Shown piece after piece: positions 23,799-32,344 of a DNA stretch of 40,455 bases; position 1 is the stretch's first letter; the number at the start of each line of letters is the position of its first letter. Location of the stretch: NCBI GenBank assembly GCA_018993155.1, contig JAGKSX010000093.1, positions 1 to 40,455 on the forward strand, in the 5' to 3' direction. Position numbers and translations under genes: made by a program. Under the pieces are notes generated by a model. The model did no database searches. It was not told the origin of the DNA and was given only the letters and a program-made list of their open reading frames with translations. The stretch comes from Hydrogenophaga sp. (GTDB lineage Bacteria; Pseudomonadota; Gammaproteobacteria; Burkholderiales; Burkholderiaceae_C).

Positions 23799-26720
23799 TC
23801 ACTGGCACGCTTCGCAACCCGGGTCGTCGATGGCGCAGAACTTGATGTCGGTGGCCGACTCCACGTCGGTGATGTCCGCGGGTGCCGCAGCCGGAGCGGA
23901 TGCCGCGGCGGCGCTGGTGTTGCCGACGGAAACGGCGTTGAGCTGACCGGTGCGGCCGGTGGATTTTTCGATCTGCGTGGCCGAGGTCGTGCGCAGGTAG
24001 TAGGTGGTCTTGAGACCGCGCAGCCAGGCGAGCTTGTAGGTGTCGTCGAGCTTCTTGCCCGAGGCGCCGGCCATGTAGATGTTCAGGCTCTGCGCCTGGT
24101 CGATCCACTTCTGGCGGCGGGCGGCGGCTTCCACCAGCCACAGCGGTTCGACTTCGAAGGCCGTGGCGTACAGCGCCTTCACGTCCTGTGGCACACGATC
24201 GATCGGGCGCAGCGAGCCATCGAAGTGCTTGAGGTCCATGACCATCACGTCGTCCCACAGGCCCAGGCGCTTGAGGTCTTTCACCAGGTAGCTGTTGATG
24301 ACGGTGAACTCGCCGGACAGGTTGGACTTGACGGAGAGGTTGCCGAAGCAGGGCTCGATGGAGGCGTCCACGCCGATGATGTTGGAGATGGTCGCGGTCG
24401 GCGCGATGGCCACGCAGTTGGAGTTGCGCATGCCGTCGGCCGCGATCTTCTGGCGCAGGGCGTCCCAGTCCAGGCTGCTGGAGCGGTCCACGTCCACGTA
24501 GCCGCCGCGCTCGCGCGCCAGCAGGTCCAGGGTGTCGGGCGGCAGGATGCCCTTGTCCCACAGCGAGCCGCGGTAGCTGGCGTAGCGGCCGCGCTCGCGG
24601 GCGAGTTCGGTCGAGGCCCAGTAGGCGTAGTAGCAGACGGCTTCCATCGAGCGGTCGGCGAAGTCCACTGCTTCGTTGGAGGCGTAGGGAATGCGCAGTT
24701 CGTACAGCGCATCCTGGAAGCCCATGACGCCCAGGCCCACCGGGCGGTGGCGCATGTTGGAGTCGCGCGCCTTCTTCACTGCGTAGTAGTTGATGTCGAT
24801 CACGTTGTCGAGCATGCGCATGGCGGTCTTGATGGTCGCCTGCAGCTTGGCATGGTCCAGTACCTTGGCGCCGTCGTCACCGCGCTTGACATGGTTGAGC
24901 AGGTTGACCGAACCGAGGTTGCACACGGCGGTTTCGGTGTCGCTGGTGTTGAGCGTGATCTCGGTGCACAGGTTGGAGCTGTGGACCACGCCGGCGTGCT
25001 GCTGCGGGCTGCGCACGTTGCAGGCGTCCTTGAAGGTGATCCACGGGTGGCCGGTCTCGAACAGCATCGAGAGCATCTTGCGCCACAGGTCGCTGGCGGG
25101 CACCTTGCGGTACGGCTTGATCTCGCCACGCGCGGCTTTCTCTTCGTAGGCCAGGTAGGCCTTTTCGAAGTCGGCGCCGAACAGGTCGTGCAGGTCGGGC
25201 ACGCTGTTGGGCGAGAACAGGCTCCATTCGCCCTTTTCCATCACGCGCTTCATGAACAGGTCGGGAATCCAGTTCGCCGTGTTCATGTCGTGCGTGCGGC
25301 GGCGGTCGTCACCGGTGTTCTTGCGCAGCTCCAGGAATTCCTCGATGTCCAGGTGCCAGGTTTCCAGGTAGGTGCAGACCGCGCCCTTGCGCTTGCCACC
25401 CTGGTTGACGGCCACGGCGGTGTCGTTCACCACCTTGAGGAAGGGCACGACGCCTTGCGATTCGCCATTGGTGCCCTTGATGTGGGAGCCCAGGGCGCGC
25501 ACGCGCGTCCAGTCGTTGCCCAGGCCGCCGGCAAACTTGGAGAGCAGCGCGTTTTCCTTGATCGACTCGTAGATGCCGTCGAGGTCGTCGGGCACGGTGG
25601 TCAGGTAGCAGCTGGAGAGCTGCGAGCGCAGCGTGCCGCTGTTGAACAGCGTGGGCGTGGACGACATGAAGTCGAACGAGGACAGCACCTCGTAGAACTC
25701 GATGGCACGGGCTTCGCGGTCGATCTCGTTGAGCGACAGGCCCATGGCCACGCGCATGAAGAAGGACTGCGGCAGCTCGATGCGCGTCTTGCGCACGTGC
25801 AGGAAGTAGCGGTCGTACAGCGTCTGCAGGCCGAGGTAGTCGAACTGCAGGTCGCGCTCGGGCTTGAGCGCGGCGCCCAGGCGGGCCAGGTCGAACTGCA
25901 GCAGTTTTTCGTCGAGCAGGTCGTTGTCCACGCCCTTCTTGATGAAGAGCGGGAAGTTCTCGGCGTAGCGCGCGCCCATCTCGGCGGCGGGCACTTCCTC
26001 GCCCATCACTTCCTTGACGATGGTGTGCAGCAGCAGGCGGGCGGTGGCGTAGGTGTAGTCGGGATCTTTTTCGATCAGCGTGCGCGCGGCCAGGATGGAG
26101 GCCTTGTAGACCTCTTCCATCGGCACGCCGTCGTACAGGTTGCGCTTGGTCTCGGCGACGATGGGGTCGGCCTTGACGTCCTTGCCCAGGCCGCTGCAGG
26201 CGGCGGCGATCAGGCCTTGCAGGCGCTGCAGGTCCAGCGGCACGCGCTCGCCGCCGTCGAGCACGTGCAGCACCGGCTCGGCCGGGTGCGCCACTTCGGC
26301 CAGGTGTGCGCGTTCCTGCGTGCGGCGTTCGCGGTAGAGCACGTAGGCGCGGGCGACTTCGTGGTGGCCACTGCGCATCAGGCCGAGTTCGACCTGGTCT
26401 TGCACGTCTTCAATGTGGAAGGTGCCACCGCCCGGGCGCGAGCGCATCAGGGCGCGGGCCACGTTCTGCGTCAGTTCGTCCACCGTCTCGCGCACGCTGG
26501 CCGATGCGGCGCCCTGGGTGCCGTGCACCGCCAGGAAGGCCTTCATCATGGCAACGGCGATCTTGCTGGGCTCGAACGGCACGACGGCGCCGTTGCGGCG
26601 GATGATCTGGTAGTTGGCGAAAACCGAGCTGCTCGCGGCCAGCGAAGCCGCAGCCGGGGTGCCGGCGGTGGGCTTCAGCGAGGCGGGGGACGAGGGGGGG
26701 ATGGGAGAAGCGGGCAGCAT
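23799..26720 (-). CDS. nrdA: ribonucleotide reductase class Ia, alpha subunit
   Basis: NrdA reduces ribonucleoside diphosphates to deoxy forms. The 973-residue product starts with a Pro/Ser/Ala-rich stretch, then an ATP-cone (YQIIRRNGAVVPFEPSKIAVAM-type region, about 37-125) that switches activity with dATP, and a second, weaker cone-like region (about 150-245). Catalytic residues are visible: the SSCYLTT cysteine, NLCTEI (Asn, Cys and Glu of the active site), AVCNLGS, the radical-path tyrosines in TTYYLRT, and a C-terminal redox CAIDDPGCEACQ. The open frame runs to 26846; the ATG at 26720 is preferred because AGAGGA lies 4 nt upstream, while earlier in-frame ATGs at 26846, 26756 and 26735 have none. 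Confidence 0.95.
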   Translation of the reverse strand: MLPASPIPPSSPASLKPTAGTPAAASLAASSSVFANYQIIRRNGAVVPFEPSKIAVAMMKAFLAVHGTQGAASASVRETVDELTQNVARALMRSRPGGGTFHIEDVQDQVELGLMRSGHHEVARAYVLYRERRTQERAHLAEVAHPAEPVLHVLDGGERVPLDLQRLQGLIAAACSGLGKDVKADPIVAETKRNLYDGVPMEEVYKASILAARTLIEKDPDYTYATARLLLHTIVKEVMGEEVPAAEMGARYAENFPLFIKKGVDNDLLDEKLLQFDLARLGAALKPERDLQFDYLGLQTLYDRYFLHVRKTRIELPQSFFMRVAMGLSLNEIDREARAIEFYEVLSSFDFMSSTPTLFNSGTLRSQLSSCYLTTVPDDLDGIYESIKENALLSKFAGGLGNDWTRVRALGSHIKGTNGESQGVVPFLKVVNDTAVAVNQGGKRKGAVCTYLETWHLDIEEFLELRKNTGDDRRRTHDMNTANWIPDLFMKRVMEKGEWSLFSPNSVPDLHDLFGADFEKAYLAYEEKAARGEIKPYRKVPASDLWRKMLSMLFETGHPWITFKDACNVRSPQQHAGVVHSSNLCTEITLNTSDTETAVCNLGSVNLLNHVKRGDDGAKVLDHAKLQATIKTAMRMLDNVIDINYYAVKKARDSNMRHRPVGLGVMGFQDALYELRIPYASNEAVDFADRSMEAVCYYAYWASTELARERGRYASYRGSLWDKGILPPDTLDLLARERGGYVDVDRSSSLDWDALRQKIAADGMRNSNCVAIAPTATISNIIGVDASIEPCFGNLSVKSNLSGEFTVINSYLVKDLKRLGLWDDVMVMDLKHFDGSLRPIDRVPQDVKALYATAFEVEPLWLVEAAARRQKWIDQAQSLNIYMAGASGKKLDDTYKLAWLRGLKTTYYLRTTSATQIEKSTGRTGQLNAVSVGNTSAAAASAPAAAPADITDVESATDIKFCAIDDPGCEACQ

Positions 26721-26831
26721 GGGTTCCTCTTTCATTTGTTGTTGGGGGAACTGCATGGGGGGCGCGGTGTCCGATGGCAGGTTGGGGGCTTGGGGGCCGG
26801 TATCAACGCAGGCCGCAGGGGGTGGACGCGG

Positions 26832-26857
26832 TCGCCTGAAGGGCATTGTTCAGGCGA
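26832..26857 (-). other. hairpin in the nrdA 5' leader
   Basis: TCGCCTGAA (26832-26840) and TTCAGGCGA (26849-26857) form a perfect 9-bp stem with an 8-nt loop, between the predicted transcription start and the nrdA start codon. The earliest in-frame ATG (26846) falls in its loop, which argues against using that ATG. Confidence 0.5.
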
Positions 26858-26898
26858 TGGCCATACTGGGCGGGGTAGGGTTCGGGACTCACAAGGCA

Positions 26899-26914
26899 AC
26901 ACTATATCTGGTGT
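26899..26914. promoter_or_regulatory. NrdR box 1 at the nrdA promoter
   Basis: ACACTATATCTGGTGT is a close match to the known NrdR-box palindrome (ACAC...ATAT...GTGT). It overlaps the -10 hexamer of nrdA, so bound NrdR, a dATP/ATP-sensing zinc-ribbon and ATP-cone repressor, would block RNA polymerase. Confidence 0.8.
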
Positions 26915-26929
26915 GCATGTCCCATTCAA
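26901..26929 (-). promoter_or_regulatory. nrdA promoter (TTGAAT-17-TATAGT)
   Basis: On the minus strand TTGAAT (26924-26929) and TATAGT (26901-26906) are 17 nt apart, the best sigma-70 promoter in the window. The start would be near 26894, leaving a leader of about 175 nt. Both hexamers sit between or within the two NrdR boxes. Confidence 0.75.
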
Positions 26930-26930
26930 G

Positions 26931-26946
26931 CCACTACGGGTAGTGT
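26931..26946. promoter_or_regulatory. NrdR box 2 at the nrdA promoter
   Basis: CCACTACGGGTAGTGT has the NrdR-box arms (CACTA and TAGTG) with a diverged centre. Its centre is 32 bp, three helical turns, from that of box 1, the spacing known for paired NrdR boxes. It is just upstream of the -35. Confidence 0.75.
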
Positions 26947-27168
26947 TTACGAGAAAAAGCGGTCGTTAGACGCGGCGCGTTTTTCGTCAGACAAAAAATG
27001 TTGGTTCACATCCCTGCGCCCTGTGCGAATGATCGCTGGCGATTGGGCGGCTCGCTTGAATCCCGGTGGGCAACACCAATGCCGGCGGGGGCTTTGGCGC
27101 GATTTGTCTTGGCTGGCCGCGCCGTTGCACGGCTGGTAAGAATGGGGCTTTTTTGGCGTGGCCCTGGC
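26947..27168. other. intergenic stretch without recognised gene (nrdA promoter to ampD end)
   Basis: Together with the nrdA leader and promoter this makes a gap of about 450 bases between coding regions. Beyond the NrdR boxes I see no convincing gene, terminator with T-tract or RNA fold. Plus-strand open frames here continue into the antisense of ampD and are shadows. Local A/T-rich runs at about 26948-26957 and 26979-26999 stand out from the GC-rich background but match nothing I know. Confidence 0.5.
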
Positions 27169-27795
27169 TCAGTCGCCAGCGGCGCTGTGACCGTGTGTGT
27201 CTTGTGGGAAACACGCCTCGGGCCAGTGAAGGTCGGCGCGCAGGCGCGACCAGTCGAAACCCGGTCCGGGGTCCTGCTTGCGTCCGGGCGCGATGTGCTG
27301 ATGACCCGCCACATGGCGCACTGGATAACGTTGCACCAGTCGGGTGCACAGCCGCGCCAGGGCGGTGTACTGCGCGGCCTCGAAACGTTCGCCCTCCAGT
27401 CCCTCGAGTTCAATGCCGATGGAATCGTCGTTGCAGTTGTCGCGGCCGCGCCAGCGCGATGCGCCCGCGTGCCACGCGCGCGCATCGGCATCGACAAACT
27501 GCACCACTTCGCCGTCGCGGCGCACGAAGAAATGCGACGACACCTCCATGCCCCGGATCTGCTCGAAGTACGGATGGGCGTTCCAGTCCAGCTGGTTGTT
27601 GAAGAGCTGTTCCACCTCCGGGCCGCCGTACACGCCCGGGGGCAGGCTGATGGAGTGGATGACGATCAGGTCGATCTGCGCACCGTCGGGACGGGGGCCG
27701 AAGTTGGGCGAAGGGCTGTGGCGCGCCGTTCGCAGCCAGCCGCCCTGCCAAGGATCATCGCGCTCGGCGGAATCAGGCCGTGGTGGTGTCGTCAT
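27169..27795 (-). CDS. ampD: 1,6-anhydro-N-acetylmuramyl-L-alanine amidase
   Basis: AmpD cleaves the peptide from anhydromuramyl peptides in the cytoplasm, the step that recycles muropeptides and keeps AmpR-type beta-lactamase induction low. The 208-residue product has the amidase_2 zinc residues: His47 in VIHSIS, His165 in HVAGHQHIAPGR and Asp175 in KQDPG, matching His34, His154 and Asp164 of the Citrobacter enzyme. No signal peptide is present, as expected. The ATG at 27795 lies inside the last codons of pilR (23-nt overlap). The tripeptide it frees is the substrate of Mpl, encoded at 14028-15413. Confidence 0.95.
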   Translation of the reverse strand: MTTPPRPDSAERDDPWQGGWLRTARHSPSPNFGPRPDGAQIDLIVIHSISLPPGVYGGPEVEQLFNNQLDWNAHPYFEQIRGMEVSSHFFVRRDGEVVQFVDADARAWHAGASRWRGRDNCNDDSIGIELEGLEGERFEAAQYTALARLCTRLVQRYPVRHVAGHQHIAPGRKQDPGPGFDWSRLRADLHWPEACFPQDTHGHSAAGD

Positions 27796-29281
27796 CGTCC
27801 GACGGCATGGCGATGCCCAGCCGCTGGATGCGGTAGCGCATCTGGCGCAGGTTCAGGCCCAGGCGGGCCGCGGCCGCGGTGCGGTTGAAGTCGCATTCGC
27901 GCAGCGCCTTGAGCAGAACCTGGCGCTCCTGCTCGTCCAGGTAGGTCTGCAGGTCGGCGGGAATCTCTTCGGGCGGGCGGGTCATGGGTGCGCCGAGGCC
28001 GTCGGCGGGCGCGAGCTGGTCGGGCTGGGTGGGCACTTCCGTCTCGTCGGCCTCGCCGAAGTCGTCCGGTTCAAGCACCTCGCCGCTGCTCAGGGCCAGG
28101 GCGCGTTGCAACAGGTTCTCGAGCTCGCGCACATTGCCCGGCAGTTCGCGCGACTGCAACCAGGCCAGGGCGCGGGCCGACACCCTGGGCACGCTTTGCC
28201 CGGATTCGGCGCACAGCCGCGCCAGCAGAGCGTCCACCAGCAGAGGCAGGTCTTCGCGCCGTTCCCTCAGCGCGGGCGAGCGCAGGCCGATGACGTTGAG
28301 GCGGTAGAACAGGTCCTGGCGGAACTGGCCCGACTGCACGAGCGCGTTGAGGTCGCGGTGGGTGGCGCTCACCAGCCGCACGTCGACGGCCTCCTCCTGC
28401 ACGCCGCCGAGCGCGCGCACGCGGCGCTCCTGGATCACGCGCAGCAGCTTGGCCTGCATGGCCAGGGGCAGGTCGCCGATTTCATCAAGGAACAAGGTGC
28501 CGCCGCGGGCCGCCTGGAAGTAGCCTTCGCGGTCGGTGGTGGCGCCGGTGTAGGCGCCCTTGCGCGCGCCGAAGAATTCGGCCTCGATCAGGTTTTCCGG
28601 GATCGCGCCGCAGTTGACCGCCACGAACGGCCCGCCGCTGCGGTGGCTGCAGTCGTGCACCGCGCGCGCCACCAGTTCCTTGCCCGTGCCGGACTCGCCC
28701 AGGATGAGCACCGGCGCCATGCTGGAGGCCACCTTTTCGATGCGCGACTTGATCTGCGCGATGCTGGGCGAGGCGCCCACGATGCGGCGAAGCGATTGCG
28801 CGCCGCTGGAGGGGGAGGCTGGTTTTCTGGGGGCGTCGCCCGCACCGCTGGCGTTGGGCGCTGTCGCCGCCGCGCCGTTGGCCATGGCGGCCGGGGATCC
28901 GCGCTGGCTTTGCAGCGCCGCCGTCACCGCGCTGCGCAGCTGCTTGAGGTCCACCGGTTTGGTGAGGTAGTCGAAGGCGCCAGCCTTGAGCGACTCCACC
29001 GCGTTTTCGGCCGATCCGTACGCGGTGATGACGATGCATTTTTCAGGCCGCTGGGCGTCCGTGAGTTCGCGCAGCAGGTCCAGGCCCAGGCCGTCGGGCA
29101 GGCGCATGTCGGAGATCAGCACGTCGAAGCGCTGCTGGGCGAGCCATTCGCGCGCCTGGGTGATGTCCGGCGCGGCCACCACCGCGTGGCCTTCGCGCAG
29201 CAGGGTGAGCTCGTACAGCGTGCGCAGGTCAGGTTCGTCGTCGACGACCAGCACGGAGGCGGAGGAGGGGGAGGTGGCCAT
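27773..29281 (-). CDS. pilR: sigma-54-dependent response regulator PilR
   Basis: PilR is an NtrC-family activator of type IV pilin transcription. The 502-residue product has a receiver (Asp58 as phosphate acceptor, Asp14/Asp15, Lys108), a linker rich in Ala, Gly and Ser (about 122-160), an AAA+ domain with Walker A GESGTGKE (195-202), the sigma-54 contact loop as GAYTGA (242-247) and a C-terminal Fis-type helix-turn-helix (FNRTAAAARLGLNLRQMRYRI). The usual GAFTGA is GAYTGA here, a tolerated variant. It lies 11 nt after pilS; pilA is not in the window. Confidence 0.94.
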   Translation of the reverse strand: MATSPSSASVLVVDDEPDLRTLYELTLLREGHAVVAAPDITQAREWLAQQRFDVLISDMRLPDGLGLDLLRELTDAQRPEKCIVITAYGSAENAVESLKAGAFDYLTKPVDLKQLRSAVTAALQSQRGSPAAMANGAAATAPNASGAGDAPRKPASPSSGAQSLRRIVGASPSIAQIKSRIEKVASSMAPVLILGESGTGKELVARAVHDCSHRSGGPFVAVNCGAIPENLIEAEFFGARKGAYTGATTDREGYFQAARGGTLFLDEIGDLPLAMQAKLLRVIQERRVRALGGVQEEAVDVRLVSATHRDLNALVQSGQFRQDLFYRLNVIGLRSPALRERREDLPLLVDALLARLCAESGQSVPRVSARALAWLQSRELPGNVRELENLLQRALALSSGEVLEPDDFGEADETEVPTQPDQLAPADGLGAPMTRPPEEIPADLQTYLDEQERQVLLKALRECDFNRTAAAARLGLNLRQMRYRIQRLGIAMPSDDDDTTTA

Positions 29282-29292
29282 TGGCGTCGTGT

Positions 29293-31095
29293 TCAGCGGG
29301 TCGCCAGGGGGGCGTCACCCGAGAGCGGGTGGCCTTGGTGCTCGGCGCGCGTGGCCACGGAATCGCCCATCGGGTACGACAGGCTTTGCTGTGTCGGCTC
29401 GCGACTGGGCGCCGGGCTGGCGGCGGGGATCAGCGCATAGAACTCGTTGCCCTCGCGCTGGTCCAGGCGCGTGCGGCGGTAGGCGATCTGGGCGCCGTAG
29501 CGCTCGCAGAGTTCGCGGCAGATGTACAGGCCCAGGCCGCTGGAGCGGCTCTCGGAGGAGAAGAAGGGCTCGAACAGGTGGCGCATCACGCTGGCTTCGA
29601 GTGCCTGGCCGTCGCTCCACACCGAGAGGCGAACATGCTCGCTGCCACTGGGCTGGGTGATCAGGCGGATCGAGGAGGGTTTGCCGCTGGCGTGGCGCAG
29701 GGCGTTGTCCAGCAGGTTGATGAGCAGGCGGCGCAGGTGCTCCGGGTCGAAGCCCACATAGGCCGCAGGCGCGTGGGCATGCACGCCCAGGATGCGCTCG
29801 GCCTTGCTCTGGCGCACCCACTCGTGCGCGATCTGCCGCACGGTCTGGTCCAGCGGGAGGGAGGGCGCCGCGGTGGTGTCCTGGCTGGGCTGCGCGCGCG
29901 CCACGTTGAGGATGTCGTCGACGATGCGCGAGAGCCGTTGGGCGTTCTGCTCAATCATGCGGGTCAGCCGCTTCTGGGCCGGTGCCTGCACCTCTTCATC
30001 GAGCAGCGCATTGGCTTGCGTGATGGCCGAGAGCGGGTTGCGGATCTCGTGCGCCACCGCGGCAGACATGCGGCCCATCGAAGCCAGTTTCTCGGTGCGC
30101 ACGCGCGCCTCGACCTCGCGCAGGTCTTCGAGGAACAGCACGCACAGGCCCGCGCTGCGCCCGCTCTGCGCGGTCAGCCGGGTGCGCGCATGCAGGCGCT
30201 GGCTCGGCCGGTCCTCGTTGTCGATGGTGGTTTCGGTTTCCAGGGCCTCACCGCGCGCAAAGGTTTCGTTGACCAGGTGGGCCAGGTGCTGCCAGCTGGA
30301 GCGGGCGGACAGCAGGAGCTTGGCCGCCTGAGGCGAGACCTGGCCGAGCAGCATGGCCTGGGCCGCCGGGTTGGCGCTGCGCACCACGCCGTGCGGGTCC
30401 ACCACCAGCACGCCCACCGTCAGGCTTTCGATCACCAGTTCGTTCACCTGGGCCTGCGCGCGCGCGGCGGCCTGGCTGCTGGCGGTCAAGGCCTCTTCGC
30501 GGGCCAGCCGGATCGCCAGTTGGTTGGCCAGCACGCCCACCAGGAAAAAGCCGGTGCCGGTCAGCGCCGCCTGCAGGAAGCGGGCGGTGGACAGGTCGCT
30601 GAACAAGGGCGCATGCAGCGCCGCTTCACCCAGCAGGTAAAGCGTGACGCTGGCGGCGGTGGCCAGGGCCAGCGTGAGCGAGCCCAGGATGGAGGCCAGC
30701 AGCACCGGCAGGGCGAACAGCGCCGTGTAGTTGATGCTGCCAACCTGGAACGACTGCAGCAGCGCGAACACCAGCACGTCCACGCCGATGGTCAGCAGCC
30801 ACTGGACGTGCATCGGGGCGGCCTGCTCTGCTGGACGCCACAGGTAGAGCGTGACCAGCGCGGCGCAGAGGTGGGCCGAGCACACCACCACCAGCCAGTT
30901 GGGGCCGCCGGTCTGCGAGACCAGCATGAACACCTGAAGGGCGAGCAGCACCGTGGCGATGAACACCCGGGCCCGCATGAAGGCGCGCCACAGCCGGACG
31001 AAGGCGCGCATGCGCTGTTCGCGGCTCTGCACATGGCTGCCCTCGAAAGCGGAGTACCAGGACGGGGCGAACTGTGAGCTGACGTCCCGGGCCAT
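29293..31095 (-). CDS. pilS: sensor histidine kinase PilS
   Basis: PilS senses pilin in the membrane and phosphorylates PilR. The 600-residue product has about six membrane segments between residues 43 and 195, a PAS-like region (about 215-325), the phosphoacceptor His349 in AAVAHEIRNPLSA, and an ATPase domain with LLINLLDNALRHA and GLGLYICRELCERYGAQ. A short extension follows the kinase domain and includes SLSYPMGDSV. The number of membrane helices and PAS order match Pseudomonas PilS. It is probably coupled to pilR 11 nt downstream. Confidence 0.94.
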   Translation of the reverse strand: MARDVSSQFAPSWYSAFEGSHVQSREQRMRAFVRLWRAFMRARVFIATVLLALQVFMLVSQTGGPNWLVVVCSAHLCAALVTLYLWRPAEQAAPMHVQWLLTIGVDVLVFALLQSFQVGSINYTALFALPVLLASILGSLTLALATAASVTLYLLGEAALHAPLFSDLSTARFLQAALTGTGFFLVGVLANQLAIRLAREEALTASSQAAARAQAQVNELVIESLTVGVLVVDPHGVVRSANPAAQAMLLGQVSPQAAKLLLSARSSWQHLAHLVNETFARGEALETETTIDNEDRPSQRLHARTRLTAQSGRSAGLCVLFLEDLREVEARVRTEKLASMGRMSAAVAHEIRNPLSAITQANALLDEEVQAPAQKRLTRMIEQNAQRLSRIVDDILNVARAQPSQDTTAAPSLPLDQTVRQIAHEWVRQSKAERILGVHAHAPAAYVGFDPEHLRRLLINLLDNALRHASGKPSSIRLITQPSGSEHVRLSVWSDGQALEASVMRHLFEPFFSSESRSSGLGLYICRELCERYGAQIAYRRTRLDQREGNEFYALIPAASPAPSREPTQQSLSYPMGDSVATRAEHQGHPLSGDAPLATR

Positions 31096-31119
31096 GTCAG
31101 GCCTCCATCCGGAGGGCGG

Positions 31120-31368
31120 TCATGCCGAACCGCCTTCGCGCAGCCGGCGGTGCTCGGTGCTGCAGTACGTGCCCTGCTGGCCCCGCACCGCCTCGGTCTC
31201 GGGCAGGTGCGTGCCGCACTGCTGGCAGGCCACCATGATGGTGGGAACGTTGGCGCGCGGCTTGGGCGGGGGCGCCTGGCGGGCGGCCTCGGCGCGGTCG
31301 CTCAGGCGGTTGTTGCGCCAGATGTAGAACGCCACCATCACCACGGCCAGGACGAGCAGGTATTTCAT
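31120..31368 (-). CDS. small membrane zinc-ribbon protein (PP0621-like)
   Basis: This 82-residue protein has one N-terminal membrane helix (about 3-19), a proline-rich linker and a C-terminal metal-binding cluster CQQCGTHLP...YCSTEHRR. This is the layout of the PP0621 family found next to pilS in many betaproteobacteria. Its function is unknown. The frame can also open at TTG 31374, but the ATG at 31368 gives the better membrane start. It lies 10 nt after the CcsA-type gene and 24 nt before pilS. Confidence 0.85.
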   Translation of the reverse strand: MKYLLVLAVVMVAFYIWRNNRLSDRAEAARQAPPPKPRANVPTIMVACQQCGTHLPETEAVRGQQGTYCSTEHRRLREGGSA

Positions 31369-31378
31369 GGTCAATGTC

Positions 31379-32179
31379 TCAGCCGCGGTGCAGCATCACT
31401 TCGAGCACGAAGCGCGAGCCCGCGTAGCCCAGCAGCAGGAAACCAGCGGCCACGTAGAGCGTGCGCACGGCGACACGGCCGCGCCAGCCCAGGCGCCAGC
31501 GGCCCCAGAGCAGCACCCCCATGGTGATCCAGGACAGCAGCGAAAAGGTGGTCTTGTGGTCCCAGATCCAGCGGTGGTTCAGGGTCTCGGAAAAATACCA
31601 GCCGGCCAGCAGCGTGGCGCTCAGCAAGGCAAAGCCGGCGGCGACGAAGCGGAAGGTGAGGCGCTCCAGCGTGAGCAGCGGCATGGAGGCTTCGCTGGCG
31701 TTGCCCAGCCGCATGGCCTTTTCGGCGCGCTGCATCAGCCAGGCGTGCACCACCGCCGCCGCGATCAGGCCATACGAGGCGATGCCCAGCGCCCAGTGCA
31801 ACGGCAGGAGCGCCGAATGCAGGTCCGGGTAGCGCGTGCCCGGGAACACCAGCGCGAGCAGCACGACCACCATGCCCAGAATGGCCAGCGTCCAGCGCGC
31901 GCGCATCTGCGGGTAGAGCCGGCTTTCGATCAGGTAGACGGTGAGCACCAGCCAGCCGGTGACGGAGAGGGCGGGCGCGAACCCGAAGCGCGCGGGTTGT
32001 TCGAACAGACCGAGCACCAGCACCACCAGGTGCAGCAGCCAGGCCAGGCCGAGCAGGCCGCGGCTTTGCGGCGCCGACATTCGCGGGTGGGCGATGGCGA
32101 GCATTGCGTAGGTCAGCGCCGCGCCGCCGGAGAACACGGCAGCGGGCAGGTTGGACGCGAGTGCGGGCAGCAGGCTCAT
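31379..32179 (-). CDS. cytochrome c assembly protein, CcsA/YpjD type
   Basis: This 266-residue integral membrane protein has about eight hydrophobic segments and the WALGIASYGLIAAAVVHAW and WDHKTTFSLLSWITMG stretches typical of the CcsA/CcmF/YpjD superfamily, in which conserved His and Trp residues handle heme. YpjD-type members sit next to ffh in many proteobacteria, as here (divergent, about 165 bp), and their role in heme delivery is predicted, not proven. A GTG directly precedes the ATG at 32179; the ATG is preferred. Confidence 0.9.
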   Translation of the reverse strand: MSLLPALASNLPAAVFSGGAALTYAMLAIAHPRMSAPQSRGLLGLAWLLHLVVLVLGLFEQPARFGFAPALSVTGWLVLTVYLIESRLYPQMRARWTLAILGMVVVLLALVFPGTRYPDLHSALLPLHWALGIASYGLIAAAVVHAWLMQRAEKAMRLGNASEASMPLLTLERLTFRFVAAGFALLSATLLAGWYFSETLNHRWIWDHKTTFSLLSWITMGVLLWGRWRLGWRGRVAVRTLYVAAGFLLLGYAGSRFVLEVMLHRG

Positions 32180-32220
32180 CACCGGGGCAGCGCGCCAAGC
32201 GTGAAAAGGAAGGGCGCAGC

Positions 32221-32226
32221 TAAAAT
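32221..32226 (+). promoter_or_regulatory. possible ffh -10 (TAAAAT)
   Basis: TAAAAT is the only A/T-rich hexamer in the gap between the divergent cytochrome assembly gene and ffh. It would give an unusually long leader of about 110 nt for this window. No clear -35 is seen. Confidence 0.4.
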
Positions 32227-32344
32227 CATCCTCACAGTTTAACGGCCTTGTCCCTCCTGGACGCGCCGGTCCGCCGACCCAGGCGCCCGCCTGACCGCCC
32301 GCCCGACGCGGGTTTCCGCCCTTTTCCCTTCTACCCGAGGCAGC

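Noticed and set aside
24225-26969. A 914-codon open frame on the plus strand
   Set aside because: It is antisense to nrdA, which has all its catalytic motifs; the product is Val/His/Gly-rich low complexity.
26948-26990. Possible bidirectional terminator between AAAAAGCGG and GCGCGTTTTTC
   Set aside because: The A and T runs can pair, but the core stem is only about three base pairs.
26998-27888. Plus-strand open frame across the nrdA-ampD gap
   Set aside because: Most of it is antisense to ampD and the end of pilR, and the part in the gap has no ribosome site or recognisable sequence.
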